Shown here: positions 51,260 to 62,561 of the stretch, one piece after another
Layout of the letters: every line of letters begins with the position of its first letter
How positions within the stretch are numbered: position 1 is the first letter of the stretch
Source: Cellulomonas fimi
GTDB lineage: Bacteria > Actinomycetota > Actinomycetes > Actinomycetales > Cellulomonadaceae
NCBI RefSeq assembly: GCF_028583725.1
Contig: NZ_CP110680.1
Span: 124,001-188,000, forward strand
Length of the DNA: 64,000 bases
Direction: 5' to 3'
The notes under the pieces: generated by a model
What the model saw: only the letters and a program-made list of their open reading frames with translations
What the model was told of the DNA's origin: nothing
Database searches by the model: none
Position numbers and translations under genes: made by a program

Positions 51260-54200
51260 GTGACCGACCTCAGCTCGTTGCACGACGTCGTCGCCCGTGC
51301 CGGCGCCCTCGCCGTCCCGCCCGTGCAGCCCGACGCCGACGCCCCGCACGCCGGCCCCGCCGCCGAGAGCCACACCGCCGCGGTGAACCTGACGGCCGTG
51401 GAGCACACGCCCGCCGCCGAGGGGTTCGCCGACCGGCACATCGGCCCGCGCGGCGAGGAGACGCTGCGCATGCTCACGACGGTCGGCTACCCGACGGTCG
51501 ACGCGCTCATCGACGCCGCCGTGCCCGCGTCGATCCGGACGGGCCGGGAGCTGGACCTGCCGGCGGCGCGCAGCGAGGAGGACGTGCTCGACGCGCTGCG
51601 GAGCATCGCGGGCCGCAACCGCGTGCTCACGTCGATGATCGGCCAGGGGTACTACGACACCGTGACCCCTGCGGTGATCCGGCGGAACGTGCTGGAGTCG
51701 CCCGCCTGGTACACGGCGTACACGCCGTACCAGCCGGAGATCTCGCAGGGCCGCCTGGAGGCGCTGCTCAACTTCCAGACGATGGTCACGGACCTCACGG
51801 GTCTGGACATCGCGAACGCGTCGCTGCTCGACGAGGCGACCGCCGTGGCGGAGGCCGTCGCGCTCATGTGGCGCGGGCAGCGCAACAAGCCGGGCACGGT
51901 CGTGCTCGACGCGGACCTGTTCGGCCAGTCGCTGGCCGTGACGGTCGGGCGTGCGGAGGCGATCGGCCTGCCCGTCGTCGTCGCGGACCTGTCCGAGGGG
52001 CTGCCCGAGGTCGAGGGGACGCTGCTCGGTGTCGTCGTGCAGCAGGTCGGCGCGTCGGGTGCGGTGCGCGACCTGCGACCCGTGATCGCGCAGGCGAAGG
52101 AGCGCGGCGCGCTCGTGACGGTCGCCTCGGACCTGCTGGCGCTCACGCTCGTGACGACGCCCGGTGAGCTCGGTGCGGACATCGCGGTCGGGTCGGCGCA
52201 GCGGTTCGGCGTCCCGCTGTTCGGCGGTGGCCCGCACGCCGCGTTCATGGCGGTCCGCAACGGCCTGGAGCGGTCGCTGCCCGGGCGGCTCGTCGGGGTC
52301 AGCATCGACGCGGACGGTGCGCGCGCCTACCGCCTCGCGCTGCAGACGCGTGAGCAGCACATCCGCCGCGAGAAGGCGACGAGCAACATCTGCACCGCGC
52401 AGGCCCTGCTCGCGATCGTCGCGTCGATGTACGCGGTCTACCACGGCCCCGACGGCCTGCGGGCGATCGCGCAGCGCGTGCACGGGCACGCCCGGTCGGT
52501 CGCGACCGTCCTGACCGAGGTCGGTGTGACCGTCGAGCACGCGACGTACTTCGACACCGTGCGCACCTCCGTGCCCGGCCGTGCCGCGGCGGTCGTCGCC
52601 GCAGCCGCCGACCTCGGCGTCAACCTGTGGGCGCCCGACGCCGACCACGTGCAGGTCACGTGCGACGAGCGGACCCGCCCCGAGCACGTGCTCGCGGTCG
52701 TCCTCGCGTTCGCGCAGGCCGGCACGACGCGCCTCGAGGCGGACGAGGACGGCACGTTCGCGTTCGGCTTCGTCGGCGCCGGCGACCTCGACGGGCCGTC
52801 CGACGCGCTCCCCGAGGCGCTGCGCCGCACGACGCCGTACCTGCAGCACCCCGTCTTCCACCTGCACCGCTCCGAGACCGCGATGCTGCGCTACCTGCGT
52901 CGCCTCTCCGACAAGGACCTCGCGCTCGACCGCACGATGATCCCGCTGGGCTCATGCACCATGAAGCTCAACGCGACCGTCGAGATGGAGGCGATCTCCT
53001 GGCCCGAGTTCGCCGCGATCCACCCGTTCGCCCCCGCCGACCAGACGCAGGGCTACGCCGAGCTCGTCACCGAGCTGCAGGACTGGCTCGCCGAGATCAC
53101 GGGCTACGCGGCGGTGTCGGTGCAGCCGAACGGCGGCTCGCAGGGCGAGTTCGCGGGCCTGCTCGCGATCCACGCGTACCACCGCAGCCGCGGCGAGGAG
53201 CGCGACATCTGCCTCATCCCCGCCTCCGCGCACGGCACGAACGCGGCGTCGGCGGCGCTCGCGGGCCTGCGCGTCGTGGTCGTCGCGACGGCGCCCGACG
53301 GGTCGATCGACCTCGACGACCTGCGCGCGAAGCTCGACCAGCACGGCCCGCAGGTCGCGGCGATCATGATCACCTACCCGTCGACGCACGGCGTCTACGA
53401 GGAGGGCGTCCGCACGGTGTGCGACCTCGTGCACGACGCGGGCGGCCAGGTCTACATCGACGGCGCGAACCTCAACGCGCTCGTCGGGCTCGCGCGCCCG
53501 GGCGAGATCGGCGGCGACGTGAGCCACCTCAACCTGCACAAGACGTTCTGCATCCCGCACGGCGGCGGCGGTCCCGGTGTCGGTCCGGTCGCGGTCGCGG
53601 CGCACCTCGCGCCGTTCCTGCCGGGCGACCCGACCCCGGCGCGCGACGGCGACGGCTCCGGGGCCTCGGCGACGGGTGCCGTCGCCCCGGTGTCCGCGGC
53701 GCCCTGGGGCTCGGCGGGCATCCTGCCGATCTCCTGGGCGTACGTCGCGCTCATGGGCCCCGACGGCCTGCGTGCGGCGACGGAGACGGCCGTGCTGGCC
53801 GCGAACTACCTGGCCACCCGGCTCGCGCCGCACTTCCCGGTGCTCTACACGGGCCCGAACGGGCTCGTCGCGCACGAGTGCATCCTCGACCTGCGCGACC
53901 TCACCAAGCAGACGGGCGTGACCGCCGAGGACGTCGCGAAGCGGCTCATGGACTATGGGTTCCACGCGCCGACGCTGTCGTTCCCCGTCGCGGGGACGCT
54001 CATGGTCGAGCCGACGGAGAGCGAGGACCTCGCGGAGCTCGACCGGTTCGTCGACGCGCTCGTCGCGATCCGTGCCGAGATCGACGCGGTCGCCGACGGC
54101 CGGTGGACGGTCGAGGAGTCGCCGCTGCGCAACGCGCCGCACACCGCGGCGGCGGTCACGTCGGACGACTGGGACAAGCCGTACCCGCGCCGGCTCGCGG

Positions 54201-54318
54201 CCTACCCCGTCGCGTCGCTCGGCGAGAACAAGTACTGGCCGCCGGTCCGCCGCATCGACGGCGCGCACGGCGACCGCAACCTCGTCTGCTCGTGCCCGCC
54301 GGTCGAGGCGTTCGCCGA

Positions 54319-54322
<4 letters not shown>
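51260..54322 (+). CDS. gcvP: Glycine dehydrogenase (decarboxylating), P-protein
   Basis: A 1020-residue PLP enzyme that decarboxylates glycine and passes the aminomethyl group to lipoyl-Gcv[18 protein letters not shown] is the usual start of the conserved region (residue 56); the C-terminal half carries the PLP lysine in [18 protein letters not shown]. An ATG at 51149 lies inside the riboswitch and is rejected; GTG 51260 leaves a 50-residue non-conserved Ala/Pro-rich leader. A small Gly/Ala insert follows GDPTPAR. Stop overlaps gcvT. Confidence 0.95.
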
Positions 54323-55509
<1,187 letters not shown>

Positions 55510-55591
55510 CGTCGTCGCGACACCTCGCAGCACCCCCGTCGCGACGACACCCGTCCTCGACGAGCCCGGCCCGGACCGACCTGGAGACGCC

Positions 55592-55963
55592 ATGACCGAC
55601 CTGCCCACGCACCTGCACTACACGCTCGAGCACGAGTGGCTCCAGGACGGGACGCCCGCGACCGTCGGCATCACGTCGACCGCCGCTGAGGCGCTCGGCG
55701 ACATCGTCTACCTCGAGCTCCCGGCCGTCGGCGAGACGATCACCGCCGGTGCGGTCGTCGGCGAGATCGAGTCCACCAAGTCGGTGTCGGAGCTGTTCTC
55801 GCCCGTCTCCGGCACCGTCGCCGAGATCAACCAGGAGGCGATCGACGACCCGTCGCTCGTCAACTCCGACCCGTTCGGCCGCGGCTGGCTGCTCAAGGTC
55901 GACGTGACCGAGACCGGTCCGCTGCTCACCGCCGAGGAGTACGAGGCGCACGCCGCCGGCTGA
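55592..55963 (+). CDS. gcvH: Glycine cleavage H-protein
   Basis: A 123-residue lipoyl carrier: [21 protein letters not shown] and the lipoylated lysine in [18 protein letters not shown], 82 bp after gcvT. It completes P, T and H; the L-protein (Lpd) is not in the window. Confidence 0.97.
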   Translation: MTDLPTHLHYTLEHEWLQDGTPATVGITSTAAEALGDIVYLELPAVGETITAGAVVGEIESTKSVSELFSPVSGTVAEINQEAIDDPSLVNSDPFGRGWLLKVDVTETGPLLTAEEYEAHAAG

Positions 55964-56253
55964 CGTCCTCGTCCTCCGGTGAACCAACTGCTGCGTCGAG
56001 CCGTATATCGGACGTTACGGACCGCACACCATCGGCCGAACGGGTGAACCCGACGGGCTCTCGTGGCCCGGGTGTATCAGCAACGCCCCCCGACGTTCAT
56101 TGTGGGTGGCAGCGAGACCGGTACGCAGCGATTCGCGCAGAACGAGTTGGTGAAAGTGGCGTCATGACGCCCTGGATGTCGCCTCTCATCCGGTACGCCG
56201 CCTCAGGCGGAGCCGGAGAAGTCGGCATCCATGCAGCACAACCGGAGGACACG

Positions 56254-56487
56254 ATGAGCATGTTGGAGACGAGCGAGACGGTCGGGACCGTCACCGAGGC
56301 GCTGACCCGCCGCGAGCGGGTGGTCCTCGGCGAGCTCGGCGAGGACGTGACGCTCGAGGAGATCGCCACCCGTCTGTTCGTGACGCGCAACACCGTCAAG
56401 TCCCAGGTCCGCAGCGTCTACCGCAAGATCGGCGTCTCCACGCGCGCCGAGGCGGTCGCGTGGGCCGTCGCGCACGGCATCCGCTAG
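56254..56487 (+). CDS. Stand-alone LuxR-type helix-turn-helix protein
   Basis: A 77-residue protein consisting almost only of a LuxR/GerE HTH: LTRRERVVLGELGEDVTLEEIATRLFVTRNTVKSQVRSVYRKIGV. ATG 56254 has CGGAGGA at ideal distance; upstream in-frame codons are not coding-like. With no receiver or sensor domain it would be constitutive, partnered, or controlled by its level. A 290-bp upstream gap, less GC-rich than its surroundings (GTATATC near 56003), probably holds its promoter; no firm -35/-10 was found. Confidence 0.85.
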   Translation: MSMLETSETVGTVTEALTRRERVVLGELGEDVTLEEIATRLFVTRNTVKSQVRSVYRKIGVSTRAEAVAWAVAHGIR

Positions 56488-56507
56488 ACCTGACGACGCC
56501 GACTTCC

Positions 56508-56533
56508 CGGCGGCCCGGGCGACCGGGCCGCCG
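56508..56533 (+). terminator. Hairpin terminator after the LuxR-type gene
   Basis: Perfect 11-bp stem closed by a GCGA tetraloop (56508-56518 with 56523-56533), 20 bases after the stop codon. Confidence 0.75.
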
Positions 56534-56591
56534 TTCGGCAGCCGGCAGCGCCTCGCCCGCTTTCGCCCACCGGGCCTGGCAGACTCACCGC

Positions 56592-57017
56592 ATGACATCA
56601 CCCGTGCTCGTCGTCGCCGCCGCCGTGGTCGACGACCTGGACGAGCCCCGGGTCCTGCTCGCCGCCCGTCGCGCGACGCCGGCGAGCCTCGCAGGTCGAT
56701 GGGAGTTCCCCGGCGGCAAGGTCGACGCCGGGGAGACCCCCGAGGTCGCCCTGCACCGTGAGCTCCGGGAGGAGCTCGGCATCCGTGTCGCCCTCGGCGA
56801 CGAGGTCGTGGGTCCGGACGACGGCGTCTGGCACCTCACCGACCGGTACGTGATGCGGCTGTGGCTCGCCGAGGTCGTCGACGGCGTCCCCGAGCCTCTC
56901 GTCGAGCACGACGAGCTCCGCTGGCTGCCCGCCGGGCAGTGGCACGACGTCCCGTGGCTCGACGCGGACGTCCCCATCGTGGACGCGCTCGCCGCACTCG
57001 TGGGCGACCGCGTCTGA
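56592..57017 (+). CDS. NUDIX hydrolase (MutT/8-oxo-dGTPase type)
   Basis: A 141-residue pyrophosphohydrolase with a perfect NUDIX box: GGKVDAGETPEVALHREL then REELGI. WEFPGGK and the C-terminal HDELRWLPAGQW are the MutT/CTP-type pattern, suggesting oxidised nucleotide clean-up. ATG 56592. Ends at a branched hairpin. Confidence 0.93.
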   Translation: MTSPVLVVAAAVVDDLDEPRVLLAARRATPASLAGRWEFPGGKVDAGETPEVALHRELREELGIRVALGDEVVGPDDGVWHLTDRYVMRLWLAEVVDGVPEPLVEHDELRWLPAGQWHDVPWLDADVPIVDALAALVGDRV

Positions 57018-57052
57018 CGTCCCTTTCCGCACGCCCGCGTCTCCGGACGTGA

Positions 57053-57118
57053 GACGGCCCGCGGGGGGCCGGCATCGACGGCGGCGGGACCGTGTGCCGG
57101 CCCGCTCCGCGGGCCGTC
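57053..57118. terminator. Bidirectional branched hairpin
   Basis: Outer 12-bp stem (57053-57064 with 57107-57118) with an inner GCCGGC pair (57068-57073 with 57096-57101), between the NUDIX gene and the convergent zinc-finger gene. Confidence 0.65.
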
Positions 57119-57121
57119 AGC

Positions 57122-57265
57122 TCACCAGCGGTGGTTGCTGTTGCCCGAGCAGACCATGCCCGTGCCGCGGCAGAAGGTGCACTCGCCCTTCCACCGCTTG
57201 CGACCCTGACCCTCGCAGTGGTTGCACTCCGCCACCGGGGACGTGCACTCGTCGCACCTCTTCAT
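57122..57265 (-). CDS. 47-residue DnaJ-type CxxCxGxG zinc-finger protein
   Basis: A 47-residue protein: CDECTSPVAECNHCEGQG ... CTFCRGTGMVCSG. It contains two DnaJ-like CxxCxGxG half-sites plus an additional CxxC, so it should bind at least one zinc. ATG 57265 has GAGGAGG at good spacing. A protein consisting only of the DnaJ zinc-finger unit may bind unfolded proteins or RNA; no function is assigned. Confidence 0.75.
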   Translation of the reverse strand: MKRCDECTSPVAECNHCEGQGRKRWKGECTFCRGTGMVCSGNSNHRW

Positions 57266-57632
57266 GTCCGCCTCCTCGCCAGGCTCGTCGTCGTGCCCGG
57301 ACCACGAGCCGTCTGGATCGGCACGGGGTCTTCAGTCGTCAGCATCGGCAGGACACGCGTCCACTTGAGCGGCGCGACCTGACCGTGACCTGGACGCGGG
57401 TCCCGACGGCGTCTCGGACGGGACCTATGTCGCGATTCGTGCGCTGTGTCCGTGCAGGTCGGCGAAGATTCGCCCGTTCGGCGCAGCGGTCGTCGGCGCG
57501 TCGATGACCGGACGGGGACCGGGTCGTCCGTGCGACGGTGCACCGTCCGAGCGTGTCGTCCACGCTCGTGCCGGGACCGTCGGACGGCGTCGCCGGAGCC
57601 GTACCGGGCCGGACCGGACCGGCGGCCTGGAG
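57266..57632. other. Intergenic region without a supported gene
   Basis: 367 bp between the small zinc-finger gene and the PatB-like gene. Open frames here lack ribosome sites and coding-like protein. A short palindrome GACGGTGCACCGTC lies near 57534. The zinc-finger gene promoter should be in the left part, but no clear boxes are visible. Confidence 0.5.
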
Positions 57633-58841
57633 TCAGGCCAGCGCCGCCGCCAGGCGCCGGACGCCCTCGTTGAGGGTGGCCGTCGACGCCGCGAGGTTGA
57701 GGCGCGCGAAGCCGACGCCCTCCGGCGTGCCGAACGTCGGCCCGGGGTTGAGCGCGAGGCGACCACGCTCGAGCGCCAGCCGAGCGGGGTCGGCGCCGTC
57801 GCGGACCGCGAGGACGTCGCGCAGGTCGAGCCAGGCGAAGTACGTCGCGTCGGGCGGCGTCCAGCGCGCCGCGGGCAGGTGCGTCGCGAGGAGCCCGGCG
57901 AGCAGCCGCTGGTTGTGGCGCAGACCGTCGAGGACGGCGTCCAGCCAGTCCCCGCAGTCGCGGAGCGCCGTCGTGTGCGCAACCGAGCCGAGGTGGCTGA
58001 CGCCGTGCAGCACGATCTCCGGCAGGCGCGCGAGGTCCGCGCGGGCGTCCGGTCCCGGGACCGCGACGGCCGCCTTGAGCGCGGCCAGGTTGAACGCCTT
58101 CGACGCCGAGTGCAGCGCGATCGCCGACGGGATCACGGTCGTCGTCGGGACGAACCTCGGTCGCGCGTCGCCCTGGCCGTCGCCGTCGGTCGACCGCGCG
58201 CTCACGGTCGTGACGAGCGGCGCGTGGATCTCGTCCGCGACGACCCGGACGCCGTGCCGCTCGGCGAGCTCACCGACGCCCGCGAGCTCCGCCGCCGTGT
58301 GCAAGGTGCCCGTCGGGTTGTGCGGGTGGCAGAGCAGGTACGCGGCGCGGCGGCCGCCTGTCGTGGCCGTCGCGAACGCGGCGTCGAGCGCGTCGAGGTC
58401 GAGGCGGCCGTCCGGTCCGAGCGGGGCGGGGAGCGGGCGGCGGTCGGCGTGCGCGACGAACTGCACGAACGGCGGGTACACCGGGGGACTGATCACGACG
58501 GCGTCGCCGGGGTCGGTGACGAGCCGCAGCACCTCGACGATCCCGAGCATGACGTCCGGCACGAGCCGGCAGTCCGCGACGGGCACGTCCCAGCCGTAGC
58601 GGGTGGCGGCGAACCCGGCGAGGGCCTCCGCGTAGTCGGGTCCGTGGACGTACCCGGTGTCGCCGGCGCGCATCGCGTCCGACACCGCCCGGACCACCGC
58701 CTCGGGCTGCGGGACGTCCATCTCCGCGACGTACATCGGCAGCACGTCGGGCGGGTAGCGGCGCCACTTCTGGCTCGTCCGTCGACGCAGCGCGTCCAGC
58801 GGCACGGAGTCGAAGATCGTCGTCCCGGCGCGCACGTCCAC
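57633..58841 (-). CDS. MalY/PatB-type aminotransferase (probable C-S lyase)
   Basis: A 402-residue PLP enzyme: FDSVPLDALRRRTSQKWRRYPPDVLPMYVAEMDVPQPEAV is the MalY/PatB opening; CHPHNPTG, VVADEIHAPL and the PLP lysine in SASKAFNLAALK follow. These enzymes cleave cystathionine or cysteine conjugates. Close to metE and metF, a role in methionine or cysteine metabolism is plausible. GTG start; separated from metE by a terminator. Confidence 0.92.
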   Translation of the reverse strand: MDVRAGTTIFDSVPLDALRRRTSQKWRRYPPDVLPMYVAEMDVPQPEAVVRAVSDAMRAGDTGYVHGPDYAEALAGFAATRYGWDVPVADCRLVPDVMLGIVEVLRLVTDPGDAVVISPPVYPPFVQFVAHADRRPLPAPLGPDGRLDLDALDAAFATATTGGRRAAYLLCHPHNPTGTLHTAAELAGVGELAERHGVRVVADEIHAPLVTTVSARSTDGDGQGDARPRFVPTTTVIPSAIALHSASKAFNLAALKAAVAVPGPDARADLARLPEIVLHGVSHLGSVAHTTALRDCGDWLDAVLDGLRHNQRLLAGLLATHLPAARWTPPDATYFAWLDLRDVLAVRDGADPARLALERGRLALNPGPTFGTPEGVGFARLNLAASTATLNEGVRRLAAALA

Positions 58842-58874
58842 GTCCCGACCCTATGTCGGCCCGCTCCGGCCCGG

Positions 58875-58909
58875 CGGAGGGCCGGGCCCGTGGTGGACCC
58901 GGCCCTCCG
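58875..58909 (-). terminator. Hairpin terminator after metE
   Basis: Perfect 12-bp stem (58875-58886 with 58898-58909) and an 11-nt loop, about 35 bases past the metE stop and upstream of the PatB-like gene. Confidence 0.8.
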
Positions 58910-58943
58910 GTCGTGCGGTGCGCCCGTCAGGGCGTGCGCGACG

Positions 58944-61265
58944 TCAGAGCGTCGCGCGGACCGCCCGCGTCGCCTGCAGGATGTGCTCCAGCGACGGGGT
59001 GACCTCCTCGTAGCGGCGGGTCTTGAGGCCGCAGTCGGGGTTCACCCAGAGCTGGTCGAGCGCGATGGCCTTGACGGCCTCGGTCAGGAGCTCCTCGACC
59101 TCGGCCTCGCTCGGCACGCGCGGCGAGTGGATGTCGTAGACGCCCGGGCCGACGGCGCGCGGGTAGCCCGCGGCGGCGATGTCGCCGAGGATCTCCATCT
59201 TCGAGCGGGCCGCCTCGATCGACGTGACGTCGGCGTCGAGGCCGTCGATCGCGCCCATGATCTGGCCGAACTCGGAGTAGCACAGGTGCGTGTGGATCTG
59301 GGTGTCCTCGCGCACGCCCGCCGTCGAGAGGCGGAACGAGCGGACCGACCAGTCGAGGTACGCCGCGTGGTCCTCCGTGCGCAGCGGCAGGAGCTCGCGC
59401 AGGGCGGGCTCGTCGACCTGGATGATGCCGATGCCCGCGGCCTCGAGGTCGGCGATCTCGTCGCGCAGGGCGAGGCCGACCTGGTTGGCGGTGTCGCCGA
59501 GCGGCTGGTCGTCGCGCACGAACGACCACGCGAGGATCGTCACCGGGCCCGTGAGCATGCCCTTGACCGGCTTCTCCGTGAGCGACTGCGTGTACGAGGT
59601 CCACGCGACCGTGATGGGCGCCGGGCGCGACACGTCGCCCCACAGGATCGACGGGCGCGTGCAGCGCGAGCCGTAGGACTGGACCCAGCCGTTGGTCGTC
59701 ACGGCGAACCCGTCGAGGTTCTCCGCGAAGTACTGGACCATGTCGTTGCGCTCGGGCTCACCGTGCACGAGGACGTCGAGCCCGATCTTCTCCTGCAGCT
59801 CGACGACGCGGCGGATCTCCGCCTTCATCTCGTCCTCGTACTGCTCGGCGGTGAGCTCGCCCTTGCCGAACGCGGCGCGGGCCTTGCGGATCTCGGGCGT
59901 CTGCGGGAACGAGCCGATGGTCGTCGTCGGCAGCGGCGGCAGGTCGAAGCGCGCGGCCTGCGCGGCCTTGCGGGACTCGAAGTCGCCGCGGTTGAACGCG
60001 TCCTCGCCGAGGGCGGCCACGCGCTCGCGCACCTCGGGACGGACGACGCCGGGGGCCGTCTTGCGCGACGCGACCGCGTCAGACGCCGCGAGCAGCTGCT
60101 CGTGGATCGCCTCGCGGCCCTCGGTCAGGCCCTCGGCGAGCGTGACGACCTCGACGACCTTCTGGTCGGCGAACGCGAGCCAGGACTTCAGCGTCGGGTC
60201 GAGCGTGGGCTCGTCCTGCACGTCGTGGGGGACGTGGAACAGCGACGTCGACGTGCCGACCGTGACCGCACCGGCGCCGATGTTCTCGAGCTGCTCGAGG
60301 ATCGCGAGCTTCGCGTCGAGGTCGGCGCGCCAGATGTTGTGGCCGTCGATCACGCCCGCGACCAGCGTCTTCGACTCCAGACCCGGGACCGCCTGCGCCG
60401 GGGCCGGGCCGCGGACCAGGTCGACGCCGATGGCCTCGACGTCGGTCGCGGCGAGCACGCCGAGCGCATCGCGCAGGTCGCCGTAGGGCGCGGCGACGAA
60501 CAGCGCCGGGCGGCCCTCGACCGCGGTGAGCGCGCGGTACGCCTCCGTGACCGACGCGAGCAGGCGCTCGACCGGCACCTCGACCGAGTCCGACACGAGG
60601 GCCGGCTCGTCGAGCTGCACCCACGTCGCCCCGGCCTCGGCCAGGTCGCGCAGCAGCGCCGCGTAGACCGGCAGGACGTCGGCGAGGCGGTCGATCGGCG
60701 CGAAGCCCTCGGGGGAGCCCTCGGCGGCCTTCGCCAGCGCGAGGAACGTGACCGGGCCGACGATGACCGGGCGGGTCAGCACGCCCTCGGCCAGCGCCTC
60801 CGCGAACTCGCGCACCGGGCGGTCGCTCGCGTAGCGGAACTCGGTGTCGGGTCCGATCTCGGGGACCAGGTAGTGGTAGTTCGAGTCGAACCACTTGGTC
60901 ATCTCGAGCGGCAGGTCGTCGCCGCGGCCGCGCGCGACCGTCGAGTAGCCCGCGAGGTCCAGGCGTCCGTCCGCGTCGACGAGGTCGGCGAAGCGCGGCG
61001 GGACCGCGCCGAGGACCGTCGCGGCGTCGAGCACGTGGTCGTAGAACGAGAACGCGCTGGGGATCGCCGGCACGTCCGTGCGCAGGCCGAGCTCGGCCAG
61101 GCGGGTGCGCGTGCGGCGGCGCAGGTCGGCGGCGACGGCCTCGACCTCGTCGGCGGAGGAACGGCCGGCCCAGAACGCCTCGATCGCCTTCTTGAGCTCG
61201 CGGCGCGGACCGATCCGGGGGTAGCCCAGGACGGAGCCGGCGGGGAACGTGGGGGTGGTGGTCAT
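58944..61265 (-). CDS. metE: Cobalamin-independent methionine synthase
   Basis: A 773-residue enzyme that methylates homocysteine from methyltetrahydrofolate triglutamate. N-terminal barrel: LGYPRIGPRRELKKAIEAFW, MTKWFDSNYHYLVPE. C-terminal barrel with zinc ligands in VHGEPERNDMV (His), HTHLCYSEF (Cys) and NPDCGLKTR (Cys). Full length. The ATG overlaps the metF stop, so both are one transcript under the SAM riboswitch. Confidence 0.97.
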   Translation of the reverse strand: MTTTPTFPAGSVLGYPRIGPRRELKKAIEAFWAGRSSADEVEAVAADLRRRTRTRLAELGLRTDVPAIPSAFSFYDHVLDAATVLGAVPPRFADLVDADGRLDLAGYSTVARGRGDDLPLEMTKWFDSNYHYLVPEIGPDTEFRYASDRPVREFAEALAEGVLTRPVIVGPVTFLALAKAAEGSPEGFAPIDRLADVLPVYAALLRDLAEAGATWVQLDEPALVSDSVEVPVERLLASVTEAYRALTAVEGRPALFVAAPYGDLRDALGVLAATDVEAIGVDLVRGPAPAQAVPGLESKTLVAGVIDGHNIWRADLDAKLAILEQLENIGAGAVTVGTSTSLFHVPHDVQDEPTLDPTLKSWLAFADQKVVEVVTLAEGLTEGREAIHEQLLAASDAVASRKTAPGVVRPEVRERVAALGEDAFNRGDFESRKAAQAARFDLPPLPTTTIGSFPQTPEIRKARAAFGKGELTAEQYEDEMKAEIRRVVELQEKIGLDVLVHGEPERNDMVQYFAENLDGFAVTTNGWVQSYGSRCTRPSILWGDVSRPAPITVAWTSYTQSLTEKPVKGMLTGPVTILAWSFVRDDQPLGDTANQVGLALRDEIADLEAAGIGIIQVDEPALRELLPLRTEDHAAYLDWSVRSFRLSTAGVREDTQIHTHLCYSEFGQIMGAIDGLDADVTSIEAARSKMEILGDIAAAGYPRAVGPGVYDIHSPRVPSEAEVEELLTEAVKAIALDQLWVNPDCGLKTRRYEEVTPSLEHILQATRAVRATL

Positions 61266-62560
61266 CGCGGTGTCTGTCCCTCGTGGGTCGGGTCGGGTGC
61301 CGTCGTGGTGGGTCCGGGCGAGCCGGGGGTCGTCGCGGTGGAGGCCGTGACGGGTGCTGCGACGCGGCCGGTGCGCGCCCCGCCGTCCAGACCCGCTCCT
61401 TCGAGCAGGTCGAGCGCGGCGTGGTGCTGGTTGAACGTGTAGAGGTGGACGCCCGGGGCGCCCCCGTCGAGCACCCCCTGGACGAGGTCGACGCCCGCGC
61501 GGATGCCGCGCCGGTGTCGCTCGACGTCGTCGTCCGCGGACCCGAGCAGGTCGAGCAGGTCACGCGGGACGGGCACGCCGGTGAGGTCCTGCACGCGCAG
61601 CAGCCGTGCGGGGTCCGTCGCCGGGATGATGCCCGGGATGATCGGGATGGTGACGCCCGCGTCGCGCGCCTCGGCGACGAGGCCGAGGTACGCCTCCGCG
61701 TCGAAGAACACCTGCGTGATCGCGAAGTCGGCGCCGGCCTCCTGCTTGGCGAGCAGCGACGCGACGTCCTGGGCGCGCGTCCCGCCGGTGGCCGCGTTGC
61801 CGCGGGGGAACGCCGCGACGGCCACCGACAGCGGTCGGACCCGGGCCCGGACCGCCTGCGACGGGCTGCCCGCGCAGCGACGCGACTCGATCTCCCGCAG
61901 CAGCTCGACGAGCTCGCTCGCGGTGTTCAGGCCGTCCGGGTGCGGCTGCCAGTCGGCCTGCCCCGCGGGCGGGTCCCCCCGCAGCGCCAGGAACGAGCGT
62001 GCCCCCTCGTCGAGGAACTCCTCGACGATCGTCGTGATCTCGTCGCGCGACGTGCCGACGCAGGTCAGGTGGGCGATCGGGTTGAGCGACGTCTCCCGCA
62101 GCAGACGGCTGACGAGCGCGCGGGTCGTGACGCGCGTGCGTCCCGAGGCGCCGTACGTGACCGACACGAAGTCGGGGTGCGCCTCGCCGAGCCGCTGGAT
62201 CGTCTCCCAGAGGCGCGGAGCGGCGTCGGGGTTGCGCGGGGGGAAGAGCTCGAACGACACCGTGGGCCGGTCGATCGCCGCGAGCGGGCGACCCGGTGCG
62301 ACGTGCGGACCGGTGGTCCGTCGCGAGGCGGGCTCGTCGACCGTCACGGGCCCGGCGGCCACCGCTGCGGCGGCGGCGTCCGTGGCGGGTCCGGTGACCG
62401 GTGCGGGCGCCGCGACAGGAGCGGGCGTGGCGACCGGCGCGGGAGCGGGCGCGGCGGTGCCCGGTGTCGCGCTCGCGAGGGGCGCGCTCACCGGGTGGCC
62501 CGGGGCGTCCGGCCCGCGCGGGGTGCGCGGGGACACGCGGCGTGATGCGGCATCGTTCAC
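61262..62560 (-). CDS. metF: 5,10-methylenetetrahydrofolate reductase
   Basis: A 432-residue protein; the TIM-barrel reductase spans about residues 100-390 (VSFELFPPRNPDAAPRLWETI, HLTCVGTSRDEI, LALRGDPP, DFAITQVFFDAEAY, IIPGIIPATDP). The first 95 residues are an Ala/Pro-rich extension not found in MetF of most bacteria, and about 45 Thr/Pro-rich residues follow the barrel. GTG 62560 begins one base after the riboswitch; GTG 62587 lies inside it and is excluded. It feeds methyl-THF to MetE. Confidence 0.92.
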   Translation of the reverse strand: MNDAASRRVSPRTPRGPDAPGHPVSAPLASATPGTAAPAPAPVATPAPVAAPAPVTGPATDAAAAAVAAGPVTVDEPASRRTTGPHVAPGRPLAAIDRPTVSFELFPPRNPDAAPRLWETIQRLGEAHPDFVSVTYGASGRTRVTTRALVSRLLRETSLNPIAHLTCVGTSRDEITTIVEEFLDEGARSFLALRGDPPAGQADWQPHPDGLNTASELVELLREIESRRCAGSPSQAVRARVRPLSVAVAAFPRGNAATGGTRAQDVASLLAKQEAGADFAITQVFFDAEAYLGLVAEARDAGVTIPIIPGIIPATDPARLLRVQDLTGVPVPRDLLDLLGSADDDVERHRRGIRAGVDLVQGVLDGGAPGVHLYTFNQHHAALDLLEGAGLDGGARTGRVAAPVTASTATTPGSPGPTTTAPDPTHEGQTPR

Positions 62561-62561
62561 T

